A DNA stretch of 36,291 nt, from NCBI GenBank assembly GCA_043775355.1, contig JAYVSL010000037.1, forward strand, positions 1-36,291, written 5' to 3'. The notes under the pieces were generated by a model, which made no database searches, was not told the DNA's origin, and worked only from the letters and a program-made list of their open reading frames with translations. Below, in pieces: positions 24,391 through 32,505 of this stretch (its first letter is position 1; the number at the start of each line of letters is the position of its first letter). Made by a program: the position numbers and the translations under genes. This stretch comes from BOG-1363 sp043775355. Lineage in GTDB: Bacteria; Planctomycetota; UBA11346.

Positions 24391-25393
24391 CGCCGGTGCT
24401 ATAGATCGTGCCGTTAAAAGTCACAGAGGCATTATAAGTGTAAGACGTACTCGCGGCGAGTCCGGTGTTGGTGGGACTCGGTATCGGGATGATGAACAGT
24501 TCGCCAGGAGCGAGATATGAAAGTGAATCGCCAGCCAGACTCACAACGTCGCCAGCAGCATTCATGGGTGAACCGTCCCCCGCTAAAACCATGAGTGGAA
24601 TATGCGTGGAACCCGTCACCAACGTCACGTTCACCACAGAAAACGTTCCCGTGGCTTGCGGCAGAATCATGTGAATCGGACAACCAACCTGATTGCGTCC
24701 GGCAACCGGATCTGGTCCTTCCGAATCCGAATTGAATGTTCGCGGCACGTTCGTCGTGCCATTGCCTGGCCAAAATGCGAGAGTAACCGCAGGCGTCGAA
24801 AAACTTGCGTAATCGAGCGTCGCTAAACCGTTCCCAGCCGAAACACCAGCCGTTGGATAATCGGCGCGCGCCATGTCTTTATCACCATAGCCAACTTTCG
24901 TGGACTGATGTCTCATCATTGCCAAACGATGATAGACCGAATTCCATAGCGTCGTGATTGCCGATGAACCCGCATTGCCAGCAATGCCTTCGGAGTACCC
25001 ATTATTTCCCGAAATATCAGCTCCACCATTTCCCGCCTTGATACGATTAACAAAATAATCTGCCGTAAATAACGCATTCGAACGCGGCTCATTATGATTG
25101 AGACCCGTATTATCAATCGCCTGCCATCCGGCATGACGCACGGCTGAAATAATCAGCGCATCATGCGACGTCATATTTGGCAGCGCAACACCACCAGATT
25201 GACTGCGAAATAAATTCAGATCCGCCAGTCGTGCGGTATTCTGCGTCACGTCATTGGCGCTCACCGGAAGAATGGCTGTCGGCGGGGTCGCTGCGCCACC
25301 ACTCGACGACGTGTCCTCACCGCCGCATCCCACCAAGGCAGCAAGAGCACATGTCAAAACCACGGCACGAGGCAAGGTGATGATGAGATTCAT
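24365..25393 (-). CDS. CAP/SCP-domain lipoprotein
   Basis: 342 aa. An N-terminal signal with lipobox LVGC (C23) is followed by a Ser/Gly-rich linker. Residues about 50-185 resemble the CAP (SCP/PR-1) fold: LADLNLFRSQSGGVALP, DALIISAVRHAGWQ, YSEGIAGNAGSSA with the metal-site Glu, and LWNSVYHRLAMM with a conserved His. The remainder (about 225-340) is a strand-rich region, possibly an Ig-like or carbohydrate-associated module (SYTYNASVTFNGTIYSTGDVTY). Bacterial CAP proteins are exported and of mostly unknown role. Lipidation suggests outer-membrane or inner-membrane attachment on the periplasmic side. It overlaps the anchored unknown gene at its 3' end. Confidence 0.72.
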   Translation of the reverse strand: MNLIITLPRAVVLTCALAALVGCGGEDTSSSGGAATPPTAILPVSANDVTQNTARLADLNLFRSQSGGVALPNMTSHDALIISAVRHAGWQAIDNTGLNHNEPRSNALFTADYFVNRIKAGNGGADISGNNGYSEGIAGNAGSSAITTLWNSVYHRLAMMRHQSTKVGYGDKDMARADYPTAGVSAGNGLATLDYASFSTPAVTLAFWPGNGTTNVPRTFNSDSEGPDPVAGRNQVGCPIHMILPQATGTFSVVNVTLVTGSTHIPLMVLAGDGSPMNAAGDVVSLAGDSLSYLAPGELFIIPIPSPTNTGLAASTSYTYNASVTFNGTIYSTGDVTYTTGP

Positions 25394-25526
25394 GCCGACA
25401 TCAAATGAACCTCCGTCAGCAGGGCCACGGATTTCACCGACTCACTAGGCACGCGAGCCAATCACCAAAAACCGCGTACGCCGATTCACCTGGGTTTCTT
25501 GTTCAGCTCCCTGGCCAACCGCTCTT

Positions 25527-26021
25527 TTACGGAGCAACGATGACTGCCGACTCACGCCACGACATCGGCTGAGCGATTCCCTCTGGCGGTTTTCCGCTAC
25601 CGTCTTCGCTGCCTTGTAAACTGACGATAAACGCGGCGAGCGCATGAAAATCGTTGGGCTTCAACTTTGCTTTCCATGCCAGCATTCCTTTATCCGGATT
25701 GCCGTTGGCGATGCTCTCACTGATATTCGTCACATCAGAGCCCTTGAGCCAGTGATCGTCACGTAAGTTTGGACCCGTAATACCCTGACCAGCGGTTCCA
25801 TGGCACAGCGTGCAATTGCCGAGATACAACGCGCGGCCAGTGGCCACCATCACGGGATCTTGCGCCAGCGCCCGCAAAGCGTTTTCGCTGGTGGCTTCAC
25901 GATACATCGCCGTGGTTGGCGCTGAACCCTGATGATGCAGCGCCTGCCACATCAGCGCCAAGGCTACGGCTCCAGCGACCAAGCCGGTGATCCATGGAAC
26001 CAGGGAACGTGTGGAAATCAT
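25527..26021 (-). CDS. Membrane-anchored mono-haem cytochrome c, CcoP-like
   Basis: 164 aa. One N-terminal helix (about 8-27) anchors it; the rest is a periplasmic class I cytochrome c. The haem motif is C70-T-L-C73-H74, and M113 in KGMLAW is the likely distal ligand. The stretch GPNLRDDHWLKGSDVTNISESIANG and the terminal LAAFIVSLQG match the C-terminal haem domain of CcoP, the cbb3-oxidase subunit, but the other haem domain and the N-terminal CcoP part are absent and no ccoN/ccoO genes are nearby. It may be an electron donor rather than an oxidase subunit. Upstream (26022-26579) is the repeat-rich gap. Confidence 0.8.
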   Translation of the reverse strand: MISTRSLVPWITGLVAGAVALALMWQALHHQGSAPTTAMYREATSENALRALAQDPVMVATGRALYLGNCTLCHGTAGQGITGPNLRDDHWLKGSDVTNISESIANGNPDKGMLAWKAKLKPNDFHALAAFIVSLQGSEDGSGKPPEGIAQPMSWRESAVIVAP

Positions 26022-26070
26022 CTCATGGCCTCAAACAAAACCTGATTTCAGAAAGAACAGTAAAAACGTC

Positions 26071-26146
26071 ATGGTTGATGGATCTCAATGTTGAGTTCAG
26101 CCGTGAAAATGGTTGATGGACGTCAATGTTGAGTTCAGCCGTCAAA
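26071..26146. repeat. 38-bp tandem repeat, two near-identical copies
   Basis: Units 26071-26108 and 26109-26146 both begin ATGGTTGATGGA and contain CAATGTTGAGTTCAGCCGT; they differ at only three positions. They directly abut the large palindromic element to their right. Confidence 0.9.
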
Positions 26147-26517
26147 GCGCCAAGGCCATTTTCGGCCGCCCTCGTCGGCCAACGCCGTTTCTTTTGTCCT
26201 CTGACACTTTAAATAGCTTCTGCGTTGGTCGCTCACGAGCCCCAACGGGGCGGCCAAAGATAGCCCAGGGCAACGCCCTGGGAAACGTAGACCGATGGGT
26301 GATGAAGCCCTGAAAGGGCGGCCAAACCACGGTTGATTCGGTCGCCCCTTCAGGGCTTTAACGACAGATGGCAGCCAACCCAGGGCGTTGCCCTGGGCTA
26401 TCTTTGGCCGCCCCGTTGGGGCTCTCGCAATGACTCCACCTTGGGTCATTGAGCGCATGAGAGACGTAAAGAAACGGCGTTGCCTCGTCGGCCGCCCACG
26501 CCGCCAAGGGCGCACTT
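26143..26517. mobile_element. Composite inverted-repeat (REP/MITE-like) element
   Basis: The core is a perfect 46-bp inverted repeat (26237-26282 and 26379-26424), each arm containing a CCCCAACGGGG and a CCCAGGGCAACGCCCTGGG mini-hairpin. Inside, AGCCCTGAAAGGGCGG and CGCCCCTTCAGGGCT form a further imperfect pair. Outside, CAACGCCGTTTCTTT at about 26179-26194 and its complement at about 26470-26485, with flanking partly matching sequence, extend the palindrome to roughly 26143-26517. It has no coding capacity of its own. Together with the related fragment near 6.95-7.02 kb it looks like a dispersed, non-autonomous repeat. The rest of the 558-base gap (26022-26579) holds only the 38-bp repeats. 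Confidence 0.75.
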
Positions 26518-26579
26518 TTTTGCCATTGCGCCAGTGGCCAGTGGCTAGCAAATTCCCCGCCCCACCGCAGGACCCTGCC

Positions 26580-27080
26580 ATGCAGATCGACAAGAACTCC
26601 GTCGTTTCCTTCCACTACACGGTTGCCACCACGGAAGGTGAACCGGTCGACAAAAGCCAGGCTGGTGAGCCGCTGGTCTACCTCCACGGTCATGGCCAGA
26701 TCGTCCCAGGTTTGGAAGCCGTCATGCGCGGCAAAACCGCTGGCACGAAATTCAGCGCCACCGTCACGCCAAAAGAAGCCTATGGCGAACACGATCCAGA
26801 ATTAGATCTGCAAGTGCCGCTCGAAGTTTTCCCACCCAATGTTCGTCCGCAAATTGTTCCCGGCTTCCGCTTCAGTGCCGAGCATCCGACGTTGCAAGGC
26901 AACGAAGTCACCTTCGTCGTCCACCAAATCGAAAATGAACACGCGTTCGTCAGCGGCAACCATCCTCTAGCTGGCAAAAGTCTGACGTTCGATGTCGACG
27001 TGGTTGAAGTCCGCGCAGCAACCCATGAAGAATTGTCCCACGGTCACGCCCATGGTCCCGGTGGCCACCACCATCATTGA
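26580..27080 (+). CDS. slyD: FKBP-type peptidyl-prolyl isomerase with His-rich tail (SlyD)
   Basis: 166 aa. It speeds cis-trans isomerisation of prolyl bonds and acts as a cytoplasmic chaperone. The FKBP half-domains (SFHYTV, GEPLVYLHGHGQIVPGLEAVMRGKTAGTK) flank the insert-in-flap domain (about 70-130, PKEAYGEHDPELDLQVPLEVFP), and GNHPLAGKSLTFDVDVVEVR closes the fold. The tail HGHAHGPGGHHHH is the metal-binding end used by SlyD proteins for nickel handling. ATG 26580, with AGGA seven bases upstream, is right; the frame back to 26388 runs through the palindromic repeat. A small hairpin (27069-27085) straddles the stop codon. Confidence 0.93.
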   Translation: MQIDKNSVVSFHYTVATTEGEPVDKSQAGEPLVYLHGHGQIVPGLEAVMRGKTAGTKFSATVTPKEAYGEHDPELDLQVPLEVFPPNVRPQIVPGFRFSAEHPTLQGNEVTFVVHQIENEHAFVSGNHPLAGKSLTFDVDVVEVRAATHEELSHGHAHGPGGHHHH

Positions 27081-27101
27081 TGGTGAGCAATCTTGGTTAG
27101 A

Positions 27102-27260
27102 AGCTGTCTGAAAATACATGATTGAACAAGAGAGCGCAGAGGCGCAGAGAAGAAGGATGCTCAGATTTGTCGGAAGATCGTGATTTTTTCTCCTGACCTT
27201 CGATCTTAAAATGGCTCTGCGCCTCTGCGTTCTCCTGTTAAATTTTCCTTTCCAGACAGC
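27102..27260. repeat. Palindromic repeat between slyD and hrpB
   Basis: GCTGTCTG (27102-27109) and CAGACAGC (27253-27260) are exact complements, and inside them AGAGCGCAGAGGCGCAGAG (27131-27149) pairs with 27215-27233 at 18 of 19 positions. The GCGCAGAGGCGCAGAG core resembles widely dispersed bacterial hairpin repeats. It lies at the 3' ends of two convergent genes and may double as a transcription terminator. Confidence 0.75.
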
Positions 27261-27263
27261 CCA

Positions 27264-29864
27264 TTACTGCCGTGGACGCCCTCGGGCCACGGCAGGTGCG
27301 CTCAGCGGATCATCGGGCCACGAATGTTTTGGATAACGTGAACGCAGATCTTTTCGTACCTGCGGATACGTATTGGTCCAAAAACTCGCCAGATCCGCAG
27401 TAATTTGCTCTGGACGATAGTTCGGTCCCAGCAGATGCAGTAACACCGGAATGCGTGTTTCGGCGATGCGTGGGGTTTCTGCTACACCAAATAATTCCTG
27501 CAAGCGCACCGCTAAAACCGGGCCACGAGTAGCATTGGCATCGGTGTAATCCAAACGGATGCGATTACCGGTCGGAACTAAAAGATGGCTCGGAGCCATG
27601 GCGTCGATGCGTTGCGCAAGGTGAAAATCAAATCGTCCGGTCAGCCACGGCAGTTTTGGTTTCGCCGCGACTTCTGCTCGCGAACGACAGCCAGCGCACA
27701 GATCGGTGACGATAGCGCGCAGATCATCGTCGGTGATGGCTGGCAACGATAATTCGGGACAGGCCTGGGCGAGCCAGCGATATCGCATCAGCCAACCGCC
27801 GGCCTCTTCGTCGTCGTTGAACAACGTGATCGCGTCAGGCGTCAGATGTTCTGCTAAAGCGCGCGACACGGCGGAAGCATCTGGTTGCGAGCCATCTTTC
27901 GCCATGCGTAAGCACAGGTCGCGATAATACCAACCGATCAGCGCATCGATTTGCTGACGTTGATGATTCCACGTCAGCTGTTCACGACGAACGATACTCC
28001 CTGGAAAAACAGCGGTGATGATCGCTTCATTCAATTCTGCGGCTTGACGCACCAAGGTGGTCTGTCCGTTGGCACTGCGACCTGACAATCCTTGAACGCT
28101 ATAGGCGAGAAATAAATCCGGACGCAGCGTTCCTGGCTTGGTCGCTAATCCGCTGGCGCGTTCGATTTCTACCGCGACGCCGCCAACGAGCATGCCGCGA
28201 TTTTGATCTGGTGCCGCACGACGGCCAACGCGATCGGGATATGCGGCAAGCAACAAACGAATGATCGCTTCGCTGGTTACTTGGGCCTGCGGCTTGGCTG
28301 ATTCTGCTCCGCGCAATTCTTTTGGCAGCGCGCGTAACAATTCATCGCGCACTCGCGCCGCTTCCCGCGCGGCGTTCGCATCAATGCCTTGCGTGCGCAA
28401 ATCACCGCGAAAACCACGTGCTTCGGCTTCGGCGAAGGCATCGAGTCGATCCAGCGCATCGGTCGGCGACGGATCAGCAATCGGCGCATCACGGCGTGAG
28501 CCCTGCCGTGGCAAACGAATATCGCGTTCACCAACCAGCGCGGCGAGCGTGCAGCCCAAACGTGGGTCGCCAGCCTGCGCTGCATCAAGCAACAAACGCG
28601 CAAGACGCGGATGCGCGGGCAAACGAGCGAGCTGTTTGCCGCGTGCGGTTAGCGCTCCAAAAGCACTTTCGCTGGCGCCCAACATAGCCAGCAGATCTTC
28701 CGCTGCTTGCAAACGCTCTGCGGTTGGTGCTTGAAACCATGGAAAATTGCGCGGATCTGCGCCTTGCCAACTTTTTAGCAACAACGCCGTGGGTGCCAAA
28801 TCAACCCGCGCAATTTCAGGATCGGTTGCCGCCGCACGTCGATTATCCGTCAGCGGTGACCACATGCGCCAGCAACGACCCGGAGCCGTGCGCCCCGCGC
28901 GGCCAGCACGTTGATCGGCGCTCGCTTTGCTGATGCCCTCTAACACCAATTCATCTAAACCGGTGTCGGCGTTAAAACGATTTACCCGCGCCAAACCGCT
29001 ATCAATCACCGTCCGCACGCCGGGAATCGTCAGCGAAGTTTCCGCCACATTGGTTGAAAGAATGACCCGCCGACGTTCACCCGTGCGCAGTGCGCGATCT
29101 TGTTCGTCAGGCGACAATTGACCGTGCAACGGCAGAACCTCGGCGTCGACACGACCATCTAACGCCGCCTGGGCGCCGCGAATTTCGCCAACGCCGGGCA
29201 AAAAAACCAGCACGTCGCCGCAGTCAGCGTCATCAAGAGCTTCAGTCACTGCTGCGGCCACACGATCGGACAAATAATCATCCGGGCGCAATTGCCAAAA
29301 GCGCACCGCCACCGGAAATGGCCGCCCTGGAGCATCCAATATCGGTGCATCGCCGTGTGCATCCGCCAGAAAATGCGCGACGGGTGCGGGATCCATCGTG
29401 GCTGACATCACTACGATGACCAAATCTTCGCGCACGGTGCGCTGCAATTCGGCGAGCCAAGAAAGCGCCAAATCGGTGTGCAGACTGCGTTCGTGAAACT
29501 CATCCAAGATCACACAACTGACGCCCTCCAAATAGGGATCGTCCTGTAAACGCCGGGTCAACGTGCCTTCGGTCATCACCCATAAACGGGTGTCGGCACC
29601 ACCAACTTTTTCAAAACGCACGCGGTATCCAACCTGCTGGCCAAGGACGATGCCGCGTTCGGCGGCGATACGGGTCGCCAAGCTGCGGGTCGCCACCCGC
29701 CGTGGCTGCAGCAACAGCACCTGCCCAGGGACCAGATCCAGCAAGCGCGGCGGAACGCGCGTACTTTTGCCTGATCCTGGTGGCGCCGTCAGCACCAACC
29801 GCCGACGCGTGCGCACAGCGTCATCAATGGCCGGTAGAATCGCGTCGATGGGTAAGGTTTGCAC
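27264..29864 (-). CDS. hrpB: ATP-dependent RNA helicase HrpB
   Basis: 866 aa DEAH-box-type helicase. Visible motifs: Walker A APPGSGKST (motif I), QPRRVATRS (Ia), DEFHERSL (motif II; DEFH in place of DEAH, normal for HrpB), VMSATMD (III), TNVAETSLTIPGV (V) and QRAGRAGRTAPGRC (VI). The helicase core is followed by the HA2/OB-type region and the HrpB-specific C-terminal domain, which ends with TYPQVRKDLRSRYPKHSWPDDP. The open frame reaches 30119, but the upstream part is not helicase-like and would cover the divergent gene's start. GTG 29864 (MQTLPIDAILPAID) begins exactly at the family sequence, though no clear ribosome-binding site supports it. Its role in bacteria is poorly defined. Confidence 0.92.
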   Translation of the reverse strand: MQTLPIDAILPAIDDAVRTRRRLVLTAPPGSGKSTRVPPRLLDLVPGQVLLLQPRRVATRSLATRIAAERGIVLGQQVGYRVRFEKVGGADTRLWVMTEGTLTRRLQDDPYLEGVSCVILDEFHERSLHTDLALSWLAELQRTVREDLVIVVMSATMDPAPVAHFLADAHGDAPILDAPGRPFPVAVRFWQLRPDDYLSDRVAAAVTEALDDADCGDVLVFLPGVGEIRGAQAALDGRVDAEVLPLHGQLSPDEQDRALRTGERRRVILSTNVAETSLTIPGVRTVIDSGLARVNRFNADTGLDELVLEGISKASADQRAGRAGRTAPGRCWRMWSPLTDNRRAAATDPEIARVDLAPTALLLKSWQGADPRNFPWFQAPTAERLQAAEDLLAMLGASESAFGALTARGKQLARLPAHPRLARLLLDAAQAGDPRLGCTLAALVGERDIRLPRQGSRRDAPIADPSPTDALDRLDAFAEAEARGFRGDLRTQGIDANAAREAARVRDELLRALPKELRGAESAKPQAQVTSEAIIRLLLAAYPDRVGRRAAPDQNRGMLVGGVAVEIERASGLATKPGTLRPDLFLAYSVQGLSGRSANGQTTLVRQAAELNEAIITAVFPGSIVRREQLTWNHQRQQIDALIGWYYRDLCLRMAKDGSQPDASAVSRALAEHLTPDAITLFNDDEEAGGWLMRYRWLAQACPELSLPAITDDDLRAIVTDLCAGCRSRAEVAAKPKLPWLTGRFDFHLAQRIDAMAPSHLLVPTGNRIRLDYTDANATRGPVLAVRLQELFGVAETPRIAETRIPVLLHLLGPNYRPEQITADLASFWTNTYPQVRKDLRSRYPKHSWPDDPLSAPAVARGRPRQ

Positions 29865-29996
29865 GGGCGCGGATACTTCATGCTGGCAGAGGAAAACCAA
29901 TCGCAGCTCCCAGCCGCCCGCCGGAAGTGTGGTTTCCCGACCTCCCCCTTGGCACCGGGCAAACCGTGGCCAACGTCTGCCGCCCGGAACGGAAAA

Positions 29997-31061
29997 ATGC
30001 GCTACCAAACTGACGACGTTCGCATCGAAAAACTCAAGCCCCTGTTGCCGCCGGCAATCTTGATGGAGGAGCTGCCGGTCAGCGAACGGGCGTCGACCAT
30101 CGTCGCGCTTGCTCGTCAAACCGTCGCCCGGGTTTTACGTGGTGAGGATGATCGCTTGGTGGTCGTCGTTGGTCCATGTTCGGTTCACGACTTGGATGCG
30201 GCCGAAGATTACGCGACCAAACTCAAAGCCTTAGCGCAGGAGGTCGACAAAGACCTCTACATCGTCATGCGCGTTTATTTCGAAAAGCCGCGCACCACTG
30301 TCGGTTGGAAGGGTTTGATCAACGACCCCCATCTGGATGGCTCGTTTGCTATCAACGAAGGTCTGCGCAAGGGCCGACGTTTGTTGCGCGATCTGGCTGA
30401 GATGGGCGTGCCGACGGGTTGCGAATTTCTTGATCCGATTACGCCACAATTTTTAGCTGACTTAGTCAGTTGGGGCGCCATCGGTGCGCGCACCACCGAA
30501 TCGCAAGTTCATCGTGAGCTGGCCTCTGGTCTGTCGGTTCCCGTCGGTTTTAAAAATGGTACGGATGGCAATTTGCAAATCGCTATCGACGCCATTCGCG
30601 CAGCAGCAAATCCACATCACTTTTTATCGGTGACCAAAGAAGGCCTGGCTGCGATTGTCGCTACGCGCGGAAATCCTGACTGCCATGTGATTCTGCGCGG
30701 CGCCAACTCAGGCCCGAATTTCAGCGCTGAACATGTCGCCAAAGCCAGCGAAAACCTCATTAAACACGGTCTTCCTTCGCGGGTGATGATCGATTGTTCA
30801 CACGGCAACAGTAATAAAGACTACCGCAATCAGCCAGCCGTCGCGGGCGTGGTTGGCCAGCAAGTCGCCGCCGGTTCGTCGACGATTTTCGGGGTGATGA
30901 TGGAAAGCCATCTGGTCGCCGGACGGCAAGATCTCAAACCGGGCTGTGCGCTGACCTACGGACAAAGCGTGACCGACGCCTGCCTGGGCTGGGAGGAAAC
31001 CATACCGGTCATTCATCAATTAGCAGAAGCGGTCCGCCAGCGACGGATACGACGCGGATAA
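29997..31061 (+). CDS. Type I DAHP synthase (AroG/AroF/AroH family)
   Basis: 354 aa. Makes 3-deoxy-D-arabino-heptulosonate 7-phosphate from phosphoenolpyruvate and erythrose 4-phosphate, the first step to aromatic amino acids. Class signatures: VVVVGPCSVHD (with the metal-site Cys), MRVYFEKPRTTVGWKGLINDP, GCEFLDPITPQ, GARTTESQVHRELASGLS, GFKNGTDG, ILRGANSGPNF, MIDCSHGNSNKD and GVMMESHLVAG. ATG 29997 gives the normal length and starts with the family MRYQTDDVRIE; the longer frame to 29859 is not conserved. Which of AroF, G or H (Tyr, Phe or Trp feedback) it matches cannot be told here. It faces hrpB divergently with a 132-base gap. Confidence 0.94.
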   Translation: MRYQTDDVRIEKLKPLLPPAILMEELPVSERASTIVALARQTVARVLRGEDDRLVVVVGPCSVHDLDAAEDYATKLKALAQEVDKDLYIVMRVYFEKPRTTVGWKGLINDPHLDGSFAINEGLRKGRRLLRDLAEMGVPTGCEFLDPITPQFLADLVSWGAIGARTTESQVHRELASGLSVPVGFKNGTDGNLQIAIDAIRAAANPHHFLSVTKEGLAAIVATRGNPDCHVILRGANSGPNFSAEHVAKASENLIKHGLPSRVMIDCSHGNSNKDYRNQPAVAGVVGQQVAAGSSTIFGVMMESHLVAGRQDLKPGCALTYGQSVTDACLGWEETIPVIHQLAEAVRQRRIRRG

Positions 31062-31071
31062 TGTTTTTCGC

Positions 31072-31148
31072 GTCGGCTATTGGTCGGCTCCTCGTCGGCT
31101 CTTCGTCGGCTCTTCGTCGGCTCTTGGTCGGCTCTTCGTCGGCTCTTG
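31072..31148. repeat. 11-bp tandem repeat, seven copies
   Basis: Seven consecutive 11-base units of consensus GTCGGCTCTTC, the first two diverged (GTCGGCTATTG, GTCGGCTCCTC), fill most of the gap between the DAHP synthase and the pseudouridine synthase. The unit is not a multiple of three and the array is not coding. Copy number would be expected to vary between strains. Confidence 0.9.
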
Positions 31149-31229
31149 GTTAGCTTTTGTCGCCGCTTTTTTTCCATGCTCGCCTCATCCGTTTACGAAA
31201 CGCGGCACCCTGCTCGCTAAAGGTTGGTT

Positions 31230-32405
31230 ATGGTTGAAGAAGTTGACTCTGAGGCGATTCGTAACGAAGTCCCGGTTGAACGGGTGCTGACGGGAACCCA
31301 TCGCATTTTGCGTTTTACCGTTGGTAAAGTGAACGGCCGCGATTGGCGACTCGACAAATATCTTGCCGCGCTGATGCCAACCATCAGTCGCACGATGATT
31401 CAGCGCTGGTTAGAAGCCGGCTCAGCAACTATCGATGGCGAGCGCGTCACTGGTCGGCCGCCCATACGGCCTGGGCAACACGTGGTGTTGACCGCGCCGT
31501 TGCCGCAAAGCGACGATGCTCAACGCTATCCGCAGCCGTTGGAGATTCTTTATCGTGATCAATGGTTGCTCGCGGCCAATAAACCGCCTGGCCAATTAGC
31601 CCATCAAGCTGGCCGCACGATGACCGGCACGCTGCTGAATCAGGTCCAAGATTGGTTTGAAGCGCAGGGCGGCGATCCGCAGCAAGTGCGCTTGGTCAAC
31701 CGCATTGATCGCGATACTTCAGGCATCGTGCTGGTGTCGCTGGACGTCAGCGCCCACAGCATCGTCAGCCAAGCGATGGAAGCGCGCGATCTGGATAAAG
31801 AATACCGCGCGATTTGTCATGGCTCGCCGCTGGGTGATCACGGCGATTGGCGCGATCCTATTGGCGATGGCCCCGATGAAACCATTCAACGCGCCGTGCG
31901 CCCCGATGGGCAAATCTGCCATACGGAATATTTTGTTCTTGAGCGTGCGACGAGCACCGCAGCGAAAAACACCGAAGCGAAAAACACCGAAGCGAGCGCA
32001 ACGTCACTCGATCATCCAAACACGTTTTCCTTGCTGCGTCTATTACTGCACACCGGTCGCCAACATCAAATCCGCGTGCACGCCGCGCATAACGGTTGCC
32101 CGTTAGTCGGCGATTGGGTCTATGGCACAGCCTGTGGCGACCTCAAAGGCCAAGCCCTGCACGCGGCGATGATGGAATTCGTTCACCCCAAAGAAAAACG
32201 TACCGTACGCATCGAAGCGCCATTTCCGCGCACGTTAGCGAATCTGTGGGCCAAGCTAAAGGCTGGTGGCAGCTTAATTCCCGTCGGCCTCAGCGAAGAA
32301 CAGCAGTCAAAGCTCGGTTATGTAGCACCAGAAGAAACCGTGCGCCGGCCGAGTTGGTTGACGGCGGCGGAGTTTGAGCAGCTCCGTTTGGAAGCGGGCG
32401 AATAG
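31230..32405 (+). CDS. RluA-family RNA pseudouridine synthase with S4 domain
   Basis: 391 aa. Isomerises uridine to pseudouridine in rRNA or tRNA. An S4 RNA-binding domain (about 40-90, WRLDKYLAALMPTISRTMIQRWLEAGSATIDGE split by the usual turn) precedes the catalytic domain: ILYRDQWLLAANKPPGQLAH (motif I), VNRIDRDTSGIVLVS (motif II with the catalytic Asp; the family has RLDRxTSG), LLLHTGRQHQIRVHAAHNGCPLVGDWVYG (motif III) and LHAAMMEFVHP. A 15-bp tandem repeat at 31962-31991 inserts a repeated KNTEA in a variable loop. ATG 31230 with AAAGG six bases upstream is chosen over a TTG at 31224. The target site is unknown; a C-terminal extension of about 50 residues is unusual. Confidence 0.92.
   Translation: MVEEVDSEAIRNEVPVERVLTGTHRILRFTVGKVNGRDWRLDKYLAALMPTISRTMIQRWLEAGSATIDGERVTGRPPIRPGQHVVLTAPLPQSDDAQRYPQPLEILYRDQWLLAANKPPGQLAHQAGRTMTGTLLNQVQDWFEAQGGDPQQVRLVNRIDRDTSGIVLVSLDVSAHSIVSQAMEARDLDKEYRAICHGSPLGDHGDWRDPIGDGPDETIQRAVRPDGQICHTEYFVLERATSTAAKNTEAKNTEASATSLDHPNTFSLLRLLLHTGRQHQIRVHAAHNGCPLVGDWVYGTACGDLKGQALHAAMMEFVHPKEKRTVRIEAPFPRTLANLWAKLKAGGSLIPVGLSEEQQSKLGYVAPEETVRRPSWLTAAEFEQLRLEAGE
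31962..31991. repeat. 15-bp in-frame tandem repeat inside the pseudouridine synthase gene
   Basis: Two identical GCGAAAAACACCGAA units follow each other and encode a repeated AKNTE in a loop between catalytic motifs II and III. The unit is a multiple of three, so the frame is kept. Confidence 0.9.
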
Positions 32406-32505
32406 GTCGTCACGCAGCGCCTCTTTGACGGGCGGTTACGAGAGCGTGGCGAGTTCCGTTCCCCCCTCTGGCTCAATTCGTTCCTCAACATACGGTCATC
32501 GCCCT

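Noticed and set aside
26388..26579. 64-residue N-terminal extension of slyD
   Set aside because: The extension translates the palindromic repeat and lacks a ribosome-binding site; the family sequence starts at 26580.
26358..26792. Minus-strand frame across the palindromic element and slyD start
   Set aside because: It is half repeat sequence and half antisense to slyD; the SPGQRPG-like segment is the translated repeat.
29865..30119. N-terminal 85 residues of the long hrpB frame
   Set aside because: Not helicase-like, and it overlaps the divergent DAHP synthase leader and start.
31072..31148. CRISPR or origin iterons
   Set aside because: The units have no spacers, and there is no replication gene nearby to support iterons.
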